A stretch of 27,631 nt of DNA from JAGOJE01 sp964553715 (GTDB lineage: Bacteria > Pseudomonadota > Alphaproteobacteria > Rickettsiales > Rickettsiaceae), in assembly GCA_964553715.1 (NCBI GenBank), contig CAZKKY010000016.1:1-27631 (forward strand), in the 5' to 3' direction. The first letter of the stretch is position 1. Each line of letters opens with the position of its first letter. Position numbers and translations under genes: made by a program. Under the pieces are notes generated by a model. That model ran no database searches, was not told where the DNA came from, and was given only the letters and a program-made list of their open reading frames with translations. This document shows, in pieces, positions 16,099 through 25,510 of this stretch.

Positions 16099-18605
16099 AA
16101 TTTTTTATCTCTGATTTTTTTTAAACTAGCCTGCGCTGATGCAAGCTTCGCAACTGGTACTCTATAAGGTGAACAAGAAACATAATCCATGCCTAATTTA
16201 TAAAAGAATTCAATAGATTTTGGATCTCCTGCATGTTCACCACATACACCTAATTTTATATCTGGTTTAGACTTTCTTCCTCTTTCTATTGCTATCTCTA
16301 TTAATTCCCCAACGCCTTCCTGGTCTATACTCACGAAAGGATCAGTATCTAATATTTTGTTTTTTAAATAAAATGGAATGAAAGAGCTTACATCATCTCT
16401 TGAAATACCATATGTGGTTTGGGTTAGGTCATTTGTCCCAAAGCTAAAATAATCAGCCAATGGTGCTATTGACTGGGCTTGAAGTGCTGCCCTTGGAAGT
16501 TCTATCATGGTTCCAATTTTATATTTCACAAAACCACCCATCTTTTCTTCTATAGTAGAAATGACATTATTAGCTAGGTTTTTTAGCATCTCAAGCTCTG
16601 AAGAATTAGATATGAGTGGCATCATAATTTCAAGATCTGTGTCAATAGATTCTTCTTGCTTTAACTCTAAAATAGCTTCAGATATTGCCTCTAGCTGCAT
16701 AGCATAAATTTGCGGATATGTAATTCCAAGACGACAACCTCTATGGCCAAGCATTGGGTTAACTTCATGAAGTGCATGTAAGCGTTGCTCTATAACAGAA
16801 AGATCAATATTTAAAGATTTTGCAAGAGCTATCTTTTCATTCTGTCCATGAGGTAAAAATTCATGTAGCGGTGGATCTATTAAGCGCACATTGATAGGAA
16901 GGCCATTTATAGCACGAAAAATATCTTTAAAATCTTTTTTATGCAAAGGTAGTAATTTATCCAGAGCTATTTGCCTATAAGATTCATCTGGTGCTACTAT
17001 CATCTGACGCATCAGCAAGATCTTATTTGCATCAAAGAACATATGCTCCGTGCGGCAAAGACCTATACCTTCTGCACCAAGTTTTATAGCATTTAAAGCA
17101 TCTTGTACTGTTTCCGCATTTGCCCTTACAGAAATATCTTGAAAATTTTCTACCCAAGACATAAAAACTATAAAATTTTCTGAAAAATCTGGTGTAACCG
17201 TACTGATTTCTCCGACAAATACTCGGCCACTATCACCATCAATAGTTATAGTGTCTCCTTTTTTAATAATATGACCATCTATATGAAGTAAGGACTCTTT
17301 TTCATCTATTCTAATACCATGAACGCCGCATATGCAAGGCCTCCCCATTCCCCTTGCAACTACAGCAGCATGAGATGTCATCCCCCCTCTTGCTGTAAGA
17401 ATTCCACTAGATACATTCATACCATTAATATCTTCCGGGCTCGTATCATTTCTTACCAAAATTACTCTATGATGATGAGACAACTCTTCAGCGTCATATG
17501 GAGAAAATACTACTATCCCGCTTACAGCTCCAGGAGAAGCCGGAAGACCCATTGCTATATGTTTTACTTGGTTTTGTTCATCTATTCTTGCATGGAGCAT
17601 TTGGTTAAGAGATTCAGGAGAAATGCGAAGAACCGCTTCTTCTTTTGTAATTCTTCCTTCACTTACCATGTCTACCGCTATGTTTATTGCAGATCGAGCA
17701 GTTCTTTTCCCGCTACGAGTTTGTAATATATACAATTTATCATTTTCTATAGTAAATTCTATATCTTGCATATCTAGGTAGTGCTTTTCTAATATCATAG
17801 CAATATCAGAAAGCTCTTTATAGATACCCGGCATAATGTTATTCAAAGATTCAATAGGTAAAGGAGTATGAGTGCCAGATACTAGATCTTCTCCTTGTGC
17901 ATTTTGCAAAAACTCTCCATATAAACAATTTTCTCCTGAAGATGGATTACGAGTAAATAATACGCCAGTACCAGAATTTTTACCCATATTACCAAATACC
18001 ATAGATTGAATAGTAACAGCTGTTCCATGTTCTTCTGGGATATTATGAATTTTCCTATATGATATAGCTCTATCACTCATCCAGGAATTTAAAACAGCCT
18101 TTATGGATGAAATTAGCTGAATTTTTATATCAGCAGAAAAATCACCTACAAGCCTTTTATAGCTTTCTTTTAAACGACTATAGCTATCATTTACAAAATC
18201 ATTGTTATTTGTAAAATTATTTAAAATCTTTACTATTTCATCATTCATTCCAAGATTTAATATAGTATCCATCATCCCTGGCATAGAATAAGCAGATCCA
18301 GATCTAACCGAAAGAAGTAATGGGATATCCGAATTAGAAGATGCTCCAAATTTTTTCTTTGTCTTTTTCTCTAAACGACTTATTGCAGAATCAATCTCTG
18401 ATATAAAACTATCTGGTAATTTACCATTATTATCATAATAATATTTACATATATCTGTTGTAATTACAAATCCTTGTGGAACCATAAGTCCTAAAGAATA
18501 CATCTCCATAAGAGATGCTCCCTTATTTCCAACAAGAAGGCGCAATTCATGAGGTGATTTTGATAAAACATCATCAAAATCGTAAATATATTTCTTATCA
18601 ATCAT
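16095..18605 (-). CDS. ppdK: Pyruvate, phosphate dikinase
   Basis: PPDK interconverts pyruvate, ATP and phosphate with PEP, AMP and pyrophosphate; in intracellular Rickettsiales it may supply ATP or PEP. The 836-residue protein has the nucleotide-binding N-terminal domain (NKGASLMEM near residue 28, LLLSVRSGSAYSMPGMMDTI near 96), the swivelling phosphohistidine domain with catalytic His412 in GGMTSHAAVVARG, and the PEP/pyruvate barrel with GLCRTEHMFF and the catalytic Cys788 in GVCGEHAGDP. It is somewhat shorter than many homologues (about 870-890), mainly in the N-terminal half. Its ATG overlaps the folD stop by 8 bases and its stop overlaps prfA by 4, so all are likely translated from one message. 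Confidence 0.96.
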   Translation of the reverse strand: MIDKKYIYDFDDVLSKSPHELRLLVGNKGASLMEMYSLGLMVPQGFVITTDICKYYYDNNGKLPDSFISEIDSAISRLEKKTKKKFGASSNSDIPLLLSVRSGSAYSMPGMMDTILNLGMNDEIVKILNNFTNNNDFVNDSYSRLKESYKRLVGDFSADIKIQLISSIKAVLNSWMSDRAISYRKIHNIPEEHGTAVTIQSMVFGNMGKNSGTGVLFTRNPSSGENCLYGEFLQNAQGEDLVSGTHTPLPIESLNNIMPGIYKELSDIAMILEKHYLDMQDIEFTIENDKLYILQTRSGKRTARSAINIAVDMVSEGRITKEEAVLRISPESLNQMLHARIDEQNQVKHIAMGLPASPGAVSGIVVFSPYDAEELSHHHRVILVRNDTSPEDINGMNVSSGILTARGGMTSHAAVVARGMGRPCICGVHGIRIDEKESLLHIDGHIIKKGDTITIDGDSGRVFVGEISTVTPDFSENFIVFMSWVENFQDISVRANAETVQDALNAIKLGAEGIGLCRTEHMFFDANKILLMRQMIVAPDESYRQIALDKLLPLHKKDFKDIFRAINGLPINVRLIDPPLHEFLPHGQNEKIALAKSLNIDLSVIEQRLHALHEVNPMLGHRGCRLGITYPQIYAMQLEAISEAILELKQEESIDTDLEIMMPLISNSSELEMLKNLANNVISTIEEKMGGFVKYKIGTMIELPRAALQAQSIAPLADYFSFGTNDLTQTTYGISRDDVSSFIPFYLKNKILDTDPFVSIDQEGVGELIEIAIERGRKSKPDIKLGVCGEHAGDPKSIEFFYKLGMDYVSCSPYRVPVAKLASAQASLKKIRDKKL

Positions 18606-19482
18606 TGTTTGTCTTTTGTTTTTCTATTGAATTTTTCATAGCCTTAAGAGTATTTGAAAGAAGAAATGCTATAGTCATGGGCCCAACTCCATTAGGAACA
18701 GGCGTTATATATGAAACCTTATCTATAACTTCGTTAAAATTTACATCCCCTACTAATATTTTTTTATCATCAGAATCAATTCTATTCATACCTACATCTA
18801 TCACAACAGAATTTTCTTTAAAATGCTTAGCGCTAAAAAATCTGGACTTGCCAATAGCGCATACTACAATATCCGCAGTACTTGTTATAGATTCCAAGTT
18901 TTTACTATGAGAATGAGCAATAGTAACAGTACAGTTTTTCTGAAGCAATAATGTCGCTGTGGGCTTACCAACTATCTGAGACCTTCCAACAACTACAACA
19001 TGTTTTCCGTCTAAATTATCAATTGTTCTTTCTAATATATGTAATATTCCAAGAGCAGTACATGGAAAAAGTCCAGAAACATCACCTATATTTAATTTTC
19101 CTACATTGATAGGGTGGAATCCATCTACGTCCTTATCAGGAGATATCATAGATAATACCTTTTGAGTATTAATGTTACTAGGAAGAGGAAGCTGAACAAT
19201 GATACCATGTACTGAATTATCATTATTTAGCCTATTAATACACTCAGATAGCTCGGCCTGACTCACATTATAGTCTAGATTAATTACCTCAGATAACATA
19301 CCTATCTCTTTAGCCTTTGCAACCTTGTTACGTACATATATCATGCTAGCATCATTTTGCCCTACCATAACAACTACAAGCTTTACAAAAATATTTAACT
19401 TTCTAAGTTGATCTAATTCTTTAGATATGCCCCCTAGTATTTCATCACTATAAGCCTTACCATTTATTATCTTTGCATTCAT
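18598..19482 (-). CDS. folD: Methylenetetrahydrofolate dehydrogenase/cyclohydrolase FolD
   Basis: FolD converts 5,10-methylene-THF to 10-formyl-THF with NADP in two steps, feeding purine synthesis and formyl-Met-tRNA. The 294-residue protein has the catalytic YVRNKVAKA (Tyr49 and Lys53 region), the GIIVQLPLP strand, DKDVDGFHPINVGKL near residue 115 and the nucleotide-binding VVGRSQIVGKPTATLL near 165, then PVPNGVGPMTIAFLLSNT near 270. It starts 4 bases after the dnaN stop and overlaps ppdK by 8 bases at its end. Confidence 0.97.
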   Translation of the reverse strand: MNAKIINGKAYSDEILGGISKELDQLRKLNIFVKLVVVMVGQNDASMIYVRNKVAKAKEIGMLSEVINLDYNVSQAELSECINRLNNDNSVHGIIVQLPLPSNINTQKVLSMISPDKDVDGFHPINVGKLNIGDVSGLFPCTALGILHILERTIDNLDGKHVVVVGRSQIVGKPTATLLLQKNCTVTIAHSHSKNLESITSTADIVVCAIGKSRFFSAKHFKENSVVIDVGMNRIDSDDKKILVGDVNFNEVIDKVSYITPVPNGVGPMTIAFLLSNTLKAMKNSIEKQKTNND

Positions 19483-19486
19483 CAGA

Positions 19487-20623
19487 CTATACTTTAATTG
19501 GCATTATAACAAATTTAGCACCTTTATAATCTTCTGATCTAATAAGAGCAGGAGAGGAAGAATTTTTAAGCTCAATAGATACTATGCTTTGTCCTAGAGC
19601 GTTCAAAGCATCTAGTATATATCTAGGATTAAAGCCTATATATATTTCATCACCATTATAAGAAGTAGTATCATCCATCATTATAACTTCATGACCTATT
19701 CCTCTATTATCACCATGAGCATGAATTTCTAATTTATCTTTATCACAAATTAACTTAACAGCACGGAATTTATCTATTGTTACTGTTGATATTCTATCAA
19801 TAGCGCTAGATAAAACATCAGCCCTAACAATTAATTTATAAGGATTATCTTCTGGAATAAATGCATCATACTCTGGAAATGAACCATCTATTAATTTAGA
19901 TATAAGAGTAGTGTTATGACACAAAAATTTCACCTTACTTTGACCAATATATATATCAAGATTTTTATCTGAAAAGTTAGAGTCTTTTAATATTTTTAGC
20001 AACTCTCCTACTGTTTTACGAGGCAATATTATACCAAAAGCTCCAGGAGATTTTTCTAAAGATAAATGTGATACCGATAATCTATGGATATCAGTTGCAG
20101 CAGCAATCAAAATATTAGGTTCATTAGCATTAATATGAATATATATTCCATTTAGATTATATCTTGTCTCTTCATTAGACATAGCAAATTTAGTATGATC
20201 TAAAATTTCAAGAAAAGATTTGGCGCTTAAAGAAATAGAACTCGATAATCCTATTTCTTCCATAGCAGGAAATTCGTTAACAGGCAAAGTAAATAAAGAA
20301 AACTGACAATTTTGACTTGAAATAGATAACTGCTCAGTATCGTCTATGAATGTAAGGGCTATCTCAGGGTCAGAAATTTTACGAACAATCTCGCTGAAAG
20401 TTTGCGCAGGTACTGTTATTGCACCTTCTTCCTTTACCTGTACTGGCAAGGTTTGCTGTATAGATAATTCCATATCAGTTGCTGTTATGGTAAGAATATT
20501 ATTCTTAGCTTCAAGTTTGATGTTGCTTAGAATCGCTATTACATTTCTCTTTTCTACTATTGCACTAGAAAATCCTAGAACCCTAACTAAATCTCGAGTA
20601 TTTACGATGATATCAAGCGGCAT
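19487..20623 (-). CDS. dnaN: DNA polymerase III subunit beta (sliding clamp)
   Basis: The beta clamp is a ring-shaped dimer that holds DNA polymerase III on DNA. The 378-residue length allows three clamp folds. Recognisable pieces are VPAQTFSEIVRKI near residue 70, FAMSNEETRYNLNGIYIH near 150, AATDIHRLSVS near 175, GSFPEYDAFIPE near 245 and the C terminus IMPIKV, which corresponds to the usual PMR-V/L end that lines the partner-binding groove. A GGGGAAG site precedes the ATG. It follows dnaA after 16 bases and precedes folD by 4. Confidence 0.97.
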   Translation of the reverse strand: MPLDIIVNTRDLVRVLGFSSAIVEKRNVIAILSNIKLEAKNNILTITATDMELSIQQTLPVQVKEEGAITVPAQTFSEIVRKISDPEIALTFIDDTEQLSISSQNCQFSLFTLPVNEFPAMEEIGLSSSISLSAKSFLEILDHTKFAMSNEETRYNLNGIYIHINANEPNILIAAATDIHRLSVSHLSLEKSPGAFGIILPRKTVGELLKILKDSNFSDKNLDIYIGQSKVKFLCHNTTLISKLIDGSFPEYDAFIPEDNPYKLIVRADVLSSAIDRISTVTIDKFRAVKLICDKDKLEIHAHGDNRGIGHEVIMMDDTTSYNGDEIYIGFNPRYILDALNALGQSIVSIELKNSSSPALIRSEDYKGAKFVIMPIKV

Positions 20624-20639
20624 AGCTTCTTCCCCTTTT

Positions 20640-22025
20640 TTAATTTTGTAAGATACGGATTAGTAAATCTATTTCTTCTCTAAATTCTACATCCGATTGA
20701 TTCAATTCTTCAACTTTTTTTATGGCATGCATAACAGTTGTGTGATCTTTATTTCCAAATTTTTTGCCTATATCAGCAAGGCTTCGTGGTGTTAAGCTTT
20801 TAGCTAAATACATTGCAATCTGACGGGGCCTTGCAACGTTGCGATGCCTTCTAGAAGAAGACATCTCAGATACTTTGATATTATAGCGCTCTGCAACTTT
20901 TTTCTGTATATCTTCAACTGTAATGATTCTTTCATTAGACCTTAGCAGATCTCTTAATGTCTCTTGAGTGCTAGATATCGTAATTTCTCTACCTATTAAA
21001 GTAGAATGGGCTATAACTTTATTTAATGCCCCCTCTAGCTCTCTTACATTAGAAGTTATTTTTGATGCAAGAAATTCTATCACATTTTGAGGAATTGTAG
21101 TTTTAAGTTGCTCTAATTTTGAATGCAAAATCCCAAGACGGAGCTCATATGTAGTACTGTGGACATCAGCTACAAGACCCCATCCAAGACGAGACTTAAT
21201 TCTATCTTCAATATTATCTAGATTAGATGGAGACCTATCACAAGAAATCACCATTTGCCTATTGTTGTCTATTAAAGCATTAAATGTATGAAAGAACTCC
21301 TCCTGAGTGCTATCCTTGCCACATATAAATTGTATATCATCTATCATAAGAACATCTACAGAGCGGAATTTTTCTTTAAAAGACATTACATCCTTATTCC
21401 GCAAAGCACTTACAAATTGATACATGAATTTCTCAGCAGACATATAAATAACTTTACGATCAGGATTTTCCTGCTTTATACTCCAAGCTATAGCATGCAT
21501 TAGATGGGTTTTACCAAGACCAACTCCGCCATATAAAAATAAAGGGTTAGATTCTGGGATAGCAGTTTTGGACTCAGCTACAGCTTTTGCAGCAGCATAG
21601 GCAAGCTCATTTGGTGTACCAACTACAAAATTATCAAATGTAAATCTATTATCTAATGTAGAACCAAATATTGTGCTGCTAGAAGTATCTTCTATATCAT
21701 TATCAGTAATACAAGAAATATCTGACCTGTTATTAGAGCTATTTTCAGTATCTAAGATTGTAACTATCTCAATATTTTTTAACGTTGTATCATAATGTGA
21801 GAATAAATGAGTCATCACATCAAGATAGTTAGTTTTTATCCAATCTTTCATAAAATTGGTAGGAACTCCTAAAGTAACTGTATATTGATTTGAACTTACA
21901 ATTTTTATTTTACTAAACCAACTTAAAAACACCCCTTCCCCATAGCGATTCATGAGATCGTTTTTTACACGTTCCCATAAATCGTCTCTAGGTTTTATTT
22001 GCTGAGCAGAAATAACATCTAACAT
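20640..22025 (-). CDS. dnaA: Chromosomal replication initiator DnaA
   Basis: DnaA binds 9-mer boxes at the origin and opens the duplex. The 461-residue protein has an N-terminal interaction domain (residues 1-85), a variable Asn/Ser/Asp-rich linker (about 95-120), the AAA+ domain with Walker A GGVGLGKTHLMHA near residue 167 and Walker B VLMIDDIQFI near 230, and a C-terminal DNA-binding domain with ARPRQIAMYLAK and the DnaA signature DHTTVMHAIKKVEEL. The start abuts the rhodanese stop (TAA directly followed by ATG) and dnaN follows after 16 bases. No clear DnaA boxes are seen nearby, so autoregulation through such boxes is not evident. Confidence 0.98.
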   Translation of the reverse strand: MLDVISAQQIKPRDDLWERVKNDLMNRYGEGVFLSWFSKIKIVSSNQYTVTLGVPTNFMKDWIKTNYLDVMTHLFSHYDTTLKNIEIVTILDTENSSNNRSDISCITDNDIEDTSSSTIFGSTLDNRFTFDNFVVGTPNELAYAAAKAVAESKTAIPESNPLFLYGGVGLGKTHLMHAIAWSIKQENPDRKVIYMSAEKFMYQFVSALRNKDVMSFKEKFRSVDVLMIDDIQFICGKDSTQEEFFHTFNALIDNNRQMVISCDRSPSNLDNIEDRIKSRLGWGLVADVHSTTYELRLGILHSKLEQLKTTIPQNVIEFLASKITSNVRELEGALNKVIAHSTLIGREITISSTQETLRDLLRSNERIITVEDIQKKVAERYNIKVSEMSSSRRHRNVARPRQIAMYLAKSLTPRSLADIGKKFGNKDHTTVMHAIKKVEELNQSDVEFREEIDLLIRILQN

Positions 22026-22391
22026 TTAGATCCCAGTTTTATAAGGTAAATTAGCACTTTTCCATCCTTCAAAGCCACCAGCAATATTAAAACAATTCGT
22101 ATATCCACACATAGATACAAGGCTTGCCGCTTCAGAAGAACGACCACCTGATTTACATATGAAGAATATTTTTATATTTTTATCTTGGCATAAAAGTGTA
22201 AAATCATCAAGAAAGCTTTCGTTAAAAATTCTATTTTTTCCTTCATAAATGCTAATAGTTAAAAATTTATCCTTGTCTTCTATATAAGGCAGAGCCTCTT
22301 CCCATTCATCCCTTGTTCTTACATCAACAAGTAATGTATGTTCTTCTTGTTTTAGCATCTCAAATGCTTCATCAGGACTTATGTTGTGCAT
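22026..22391 (-). CDS. Single-domain rhodanese-like sulfurtransferase
   Basis: The 121-residue protein is a lone rhodanese domain. LLVDVRTRDEWEE (residues 20-32) is the first conserved strand, and FFICKSGGRSSEAA gives the active loop with Cys79, where a persulfide would form. Single-domain rhodaneses carry sulfur for tRNA thiolation, iron-sulfur assembly or detoxification; the partner cannot be told here. No signal peptide is present, so it should be cytosolic. It is the first gene of the packed unit with dnaA, whose ATG follows its stop without a gap. Confidence 0.9.
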   Translation of the reverse strand: MHNISPDEAFEMLKQEEHTLLVDVRTRDEWEEALPYIEDKDKFLTISIYEGKNRIFNESFLDDFTLLCQDKNIKIFFICKSGGRSSEAASLVSMCGYTNCFNIAGGFEGWKSANLPYKTGI

Positions 22392-22416
22392 AGTTTATTG
22401 TAAAAATATATCAAAA

Positions 22417-22444
22417 AAAATAGAGAATACTCTTGTTTTTACAA
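22417..22444 (-). promoter_or_regulatory. Candidate promoter of the rhodanese-dnaA unit
   Basis: On the minus strand TTGTAA (22444-22439) is followed after 16 bases by TATTTT (22422-22417). A second possible pair, TTGATA and TATTCT with 16 bases between, lies further upstream. The 206-base gap to the divergent gene is extremely AT-rich, so such matches arise easily. Confidence 0.3.
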
Positions 22445-22450
22445 AACAGC

Positions 22451-22471
22451 AATTAATAGATAGAATTAATT
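22451..22471. promoter_or_regulatory. Inverted repeat in the divergent gap
   Basis: AATTAAT (22451-22457) and ATTAATT (22465-22471) are perfect inverted repeats with a 7-base centre. It lies just upstream of the candidate promoter for the rhodanese-dnaA unit and could be an operator half-site pair, though AT-only repeats are expected by chance here. Confidence 0.2.
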
Positions 22472-22597
22472 ACTATGTTGTATAATAATTCATTAGAATA
22501 TACAAAAATAGTTTAATATCAACCGTTTCTAATCATAATATTTAAAATATGTTTTGCATATTATTTTTAATTTAAATCTATACTTCAAAACAGGCAT

Positions 22598-23911
22598 ATG
22601 GGAAATTTATATCATCTTTTATACAAACTCCCAGCATATAGATATGAAGACATGCTACAAGAATATGAAGAGCTAGCAGTAGACCTATATAAATCAGGAA
22701 GAGTAAGGATAGATACTGATGATAAATGTAATTTTGTGAGGTTACTTGACCATTCAAAAAACATTAACTTAACCTTTAGCTCTCAAGAATTAGAAGAGCC
22801 CTTGCTTCAAAAAACTAAAAGCATTCTTATAAAACAATATGGCGAAAAAAGTAACCAAGTAGACTCATCTTTATCTAACCTAAGAGATCAACTTAAAAAA
22901 CTTCAGCCTGTAAGTAAAGAGCTATCAATGTCACTTATAAGACTTTTAGTACAATCTGCTCATCCAATAGTAATAAAATGGCTAATCATAGATAGTGTAG
23001 AAGTGTTCATTTGCTATTCTCATTCTATTGGAGATGTAATGGATATAAGAAACTGGAAAGTTTCAGGCAGTAACAGCGGCATGCAAAGCACAGATGGAAA
23101 AAATGTAGCTGTATTTGTTTCTTGCGGAGGGAATCCTTTTGGCAAAACGGAAGATCCAAATGCGACATTCGGAGACGGTATGCCAGCTCTAGCAAGATTG
23201 CAAATCATAGCAGGCCAAGAACTTGGGCATTATGCGGATATTAAAAGAGATTATTCTGGAAAACAAATAGGGAGACATTCAGCAAATTTTTCATGCACTA
23301 GAGCTACCTATCATGTAAGATTAGGACGAATCTCCGATATAGAAAATTGTCAAACAATATTATCTAAACTTGATGCCTATGGCATAAATAATTTATATAA
23401 ATATGAAAATAATTTGCTTTTTTATAGAAAAAATAAAATTTATAATTTTGATTTTTTATATTATTTTTTGTTAGCAACTTTTCAAAAATATTCGATCATA
23501 TTGAAGTCATCTGATAAAAATTTACATTTTGTAAGATTTTTTGCTAATAAAAAATATATGGCGACAGATATCCTTGCCCTCATTAGTGATATGGCCTTTA
23601 ACTTAGCACCGCAAGCAGATGTATACAGTCATCCAAACCCTGAAATAGAAGAAGCCATAGCATGCGTAGAGGCTCTTGCTAGAATTCCTCAACAAGTAAT
23701 GAAATGGGGATATGTGACCACAAAATCTATGATGCCTAGTCTATACAAAATATACTATGGTGAAGTAATACCATCTCTAATAGATTGTTATAACATTATA
23801 TATAAAACATCATACAAAAGAAATTACAAGAAGGTTCATATACCTATCACTCAAAAAATATTACGCTCAATAAAGAATATATTTTCTGCAAAAGAAAATA
23901 ATGAACCCTAA
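22598..23911 (+). CDS. Conserved-looking protein with degenerate zincin motif, possibly DUF2748
   Basis: The 437-residue protein has no signal peptide or obvious membrane segment. The start MGNLYHLLYKLPAYRYEDMLQEYEELAVDLYKSGRV and the overall length recall the Rickettsiales family DUF2748, a recollection and not a search result. The centre holds AGQELGHYADIKRD (residues 205-218): this looks like the HExxH helix of a zinc metallopeptidase (HELGHYAD is common), but the first His is Gln207, leaving Glu208 and His211. A later RHSAN (226-230) could give another ligand. The C-terminal third is basic and aromatic. It is divergent from the rhodanese-dnaA unit and ends 2 bases from the fumC end. Function unknown; a pseudo-enzyme or a different metal site is possible. 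Confidence 0.75.
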   Translation: MGNLYHLLYKLPAYRYEDMLQEYEELAVDLYKSGRVRIDTDDKCNFVRLLDHSKNINLTFSSQELEEPLLQKTKSILIKQYGEKSNQVDSSLSNLRDQLKKLQPVSKELSMSLIRLLVQSAHPIVIKWLIIDSVEVFICYSHSIGDVMDIRNWKVSGSNSGMQSTDGKNVAVFVSCGGNPFGKTEDPNATFGDGMPALARLQIIAGQELGHYADIKRDYSGKQIGRHSANFSCTRATYHVRLGRISDIENCQTILSKLDAYGINNLYKYENNLLFYRKNKIYNFDFLYYFLLATFQKYSIILKSSDKNLHFVRFFANKKYMATDILALISDMAFNLAPQADVYSHPNPEIEEAIACVEALARIPQQVMKWGYVTTKSMMPSLYKIYYGEVIPSLIDCYNIIYKTSYKRNYKKVHIPITQKILRSIKNIFSAKENNEP

Positions 23912-23913
23912 AT

Positions 23914-25290
23914 TTATACCATATTTCTAGCTACTACATATCTATCAAATTCTTCAGCTGTGAGAATACCAAGACTTATAGCGGCTTCTTTTAATGTGGA
24001 ACCATCTTTATGAGCCTTCTTGGCAATAGATGCCGCATTGTCATATCCTATATGAGGGTTTAAAGCAGTAACAAGCATTAAAGATTTTGAAGTAAGTTCT
24101 TCAATTCTCGTAATATTTGCTTCCATGCCATCTATACAATTATCAACAAAACTACTTACAGCATCCGCAAGTAACATAGCTGATTGTAAGATATTATATA
24201 TAATAACTGGTTTAAATACATTGAGCTCAAAATGACCGTTTGATCCAGCTATAGTAATAGTTGTATGATTTCCCATTACTTGTGCGCAAACCATAGTTAA
24301 AGCTTCGCATTGCGTTGGATTTACCTTACCTGGCATAATAGAAGATCCTGGTTCATTTTCTGGCAAATGAAGCTCGCCAAAACCGCATCTAGGACCAGAA
24401 CCAAGAAGCCTTATATCGTTTGCTATTTTCATCAAACTCACAGCAATTACATTCATAGCGCCAGAAAATTCTACAAGTGAGTCATTAGATGCTAAAGCTT
24501 CAAATTTATTGGGAGCAGTAACAAATGGCAAAGATGTAGATTTTGCTATCTCTTCTGCAAATTTTTCCGCAAAACCTATTTTACAATTTAGACCAGTACC
24601 TACTGCAGTTCCACCTTGTGCTAGGTAATATATCCTAGTAAGGCTAGATTCAATTCTTTCTATACCATATTGCACTTGGGTTTTATAACCAGAAAATTCC
24701 TGTCCTAAAGTAAGTGGAGTTGCATCTTGTAAATGCGTTCTCCCTATTTTTACAATATCATTCCACTCGGTTACTTTTTTATCAAGAGCATCATAAAGCT
24801 TTTTTAGACTAGGAATTAGATTATCTTTTGCATATATCACTGTAGATATATTCATAGCTGTAGGAAAAGAATCATTAGATGATTGCCCCATGTTAACATG
24901 ATCGTTAGGATGAATCGGAGATTTAGAACCCCTTTTACTTCCCAAAGCTTCATTTGCAATATTTGCAAGAACTTCGTTCATATTCATATTCGTCTGAGTG
25001 CCAGAGCCAGTCTGCCATACGACTAATGGAAAATGTTCATCAAACTCACCAGACATTACTCTATCTGCAGCACTTACAATAGCATCACAAAATTCTTCCT
25101 TTAATAGACCTAAAGAACAATTTGCTATTGCAGCGGATTTCTTTAATAATGCAAGCGCCCTAATTAGAGCTCTAGGCATTTTTTCTGATCCTATCTTAAA
25201 ATTTTGAAGCGATCTTTGTGTTTGAGCTCCAAAATAATAATGATCCTCAACTTCTATCTCTCCAAAAGAATCTGTTTCAATACGATACAT
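23914..25290 (-). CDS. fumC: Class II fumarate hydratase
   Basis: FumC hydrates fumarate to malate in the TCA cycle without an iron-sulfur cluster. The 458-residue protein shows WQTGSGTQTNMNMNEV (residues 92-107), GRTHLQDATPLTLGQE with the catalytic His186, and the signature GSSIMPGKVNP with the catalytic Ser317. Sequence and length match FumC and not aspartase or argininosuccinate lyase. A strong GGAGG precedes the ATG. The gene is convergent with the one at 22598, 2 bases apart, and divergent from the porin across a 309-base gap. Together with propionyl-CoA carboxylase it fits a cell running part or all of the TCA cycle. Confidence 0.97.
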   Translation of the reverse strand: MYRIETDSFGEIEVEDHYYFGAQTQRSLQNFKIGSEKMPRALIRALALLKKSAAIANCSLGLLKEEFCDAIVSAADRVMSGEFDEHFPLVVWQTGSGTQTNMNMNEVLANIANEALGSKRGSKSPIHPNDHVNMGQSSNDSFPTAMNISTVIYAKDNLIPSLKKLYDALDKKVTEWNDIVKIGRTHLQDATPLTLGQEFSGYKTQVQYGIERIESSLTRIYYLAQGGTAVGTGLNCKIGFAEKFAEEIAKSTSLPFVTAPNKFEALASNDSLVEFSGAMNVIAVSLMKIANDIRLLGSGPRCGFGELHLPENEPGSSIMPGKVNPTQCEALTMVCAQVMGNHTTITIAGSNGHFELNVFKPVIIYNILQSAMLLADAVSSFVDNCIDGMEANITRIEELTSKSLMLVTALNPHIGYDNAASIAKKAHKDGSTLKEAAISLGILTAEEFDRYVVARNMV

Positions 25291-25362
25291 ATTTACCCCT
25301 CCAAGTAGTTTAAAAGTTAATATAACAAAAATACCTAAAAATACTATATTTTAATAATTATT

Positions 25363-25390
25363 TTAGACTAATAGATTGCAAATAGTCTAA
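25363..25390. promoter_or_regulatory. Inverted repeat, possible operator
   Basis: TTAGACTA (25363-25370) and TAGTCTAA (25383-25390) are perfect inverted repeats with a 12-base centre that carries the palindromic hexamer TTGCAA (25376-25381). It lies about 73-100 bases before fumC and 210 bases before the porin. The symmetry suits a dimeric regulator or a hairpin; which is unknown. Confidence 0.35.
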
Positions 25391-25510
25391 TACATTACTT
25401 AGTATATAATTAACAAATAGTTACCCCTTACTAATATAAAATTGTAAATATATCACTATCACTGGGTTCTTATTTAAAAAACCTATATTTTCTTCTTGCA
25501 AAATTACAAT

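Noticed and set aside
22392..22597. AT-rich gap upstream of the dnaA unit as a replication origin
   Set aside because: No TTATNCACA-type DnaA boxes are visible; the nearest, TTATACAAC on the minus strand, has two mismatches. AT-richness alone is not evidence in this genome.
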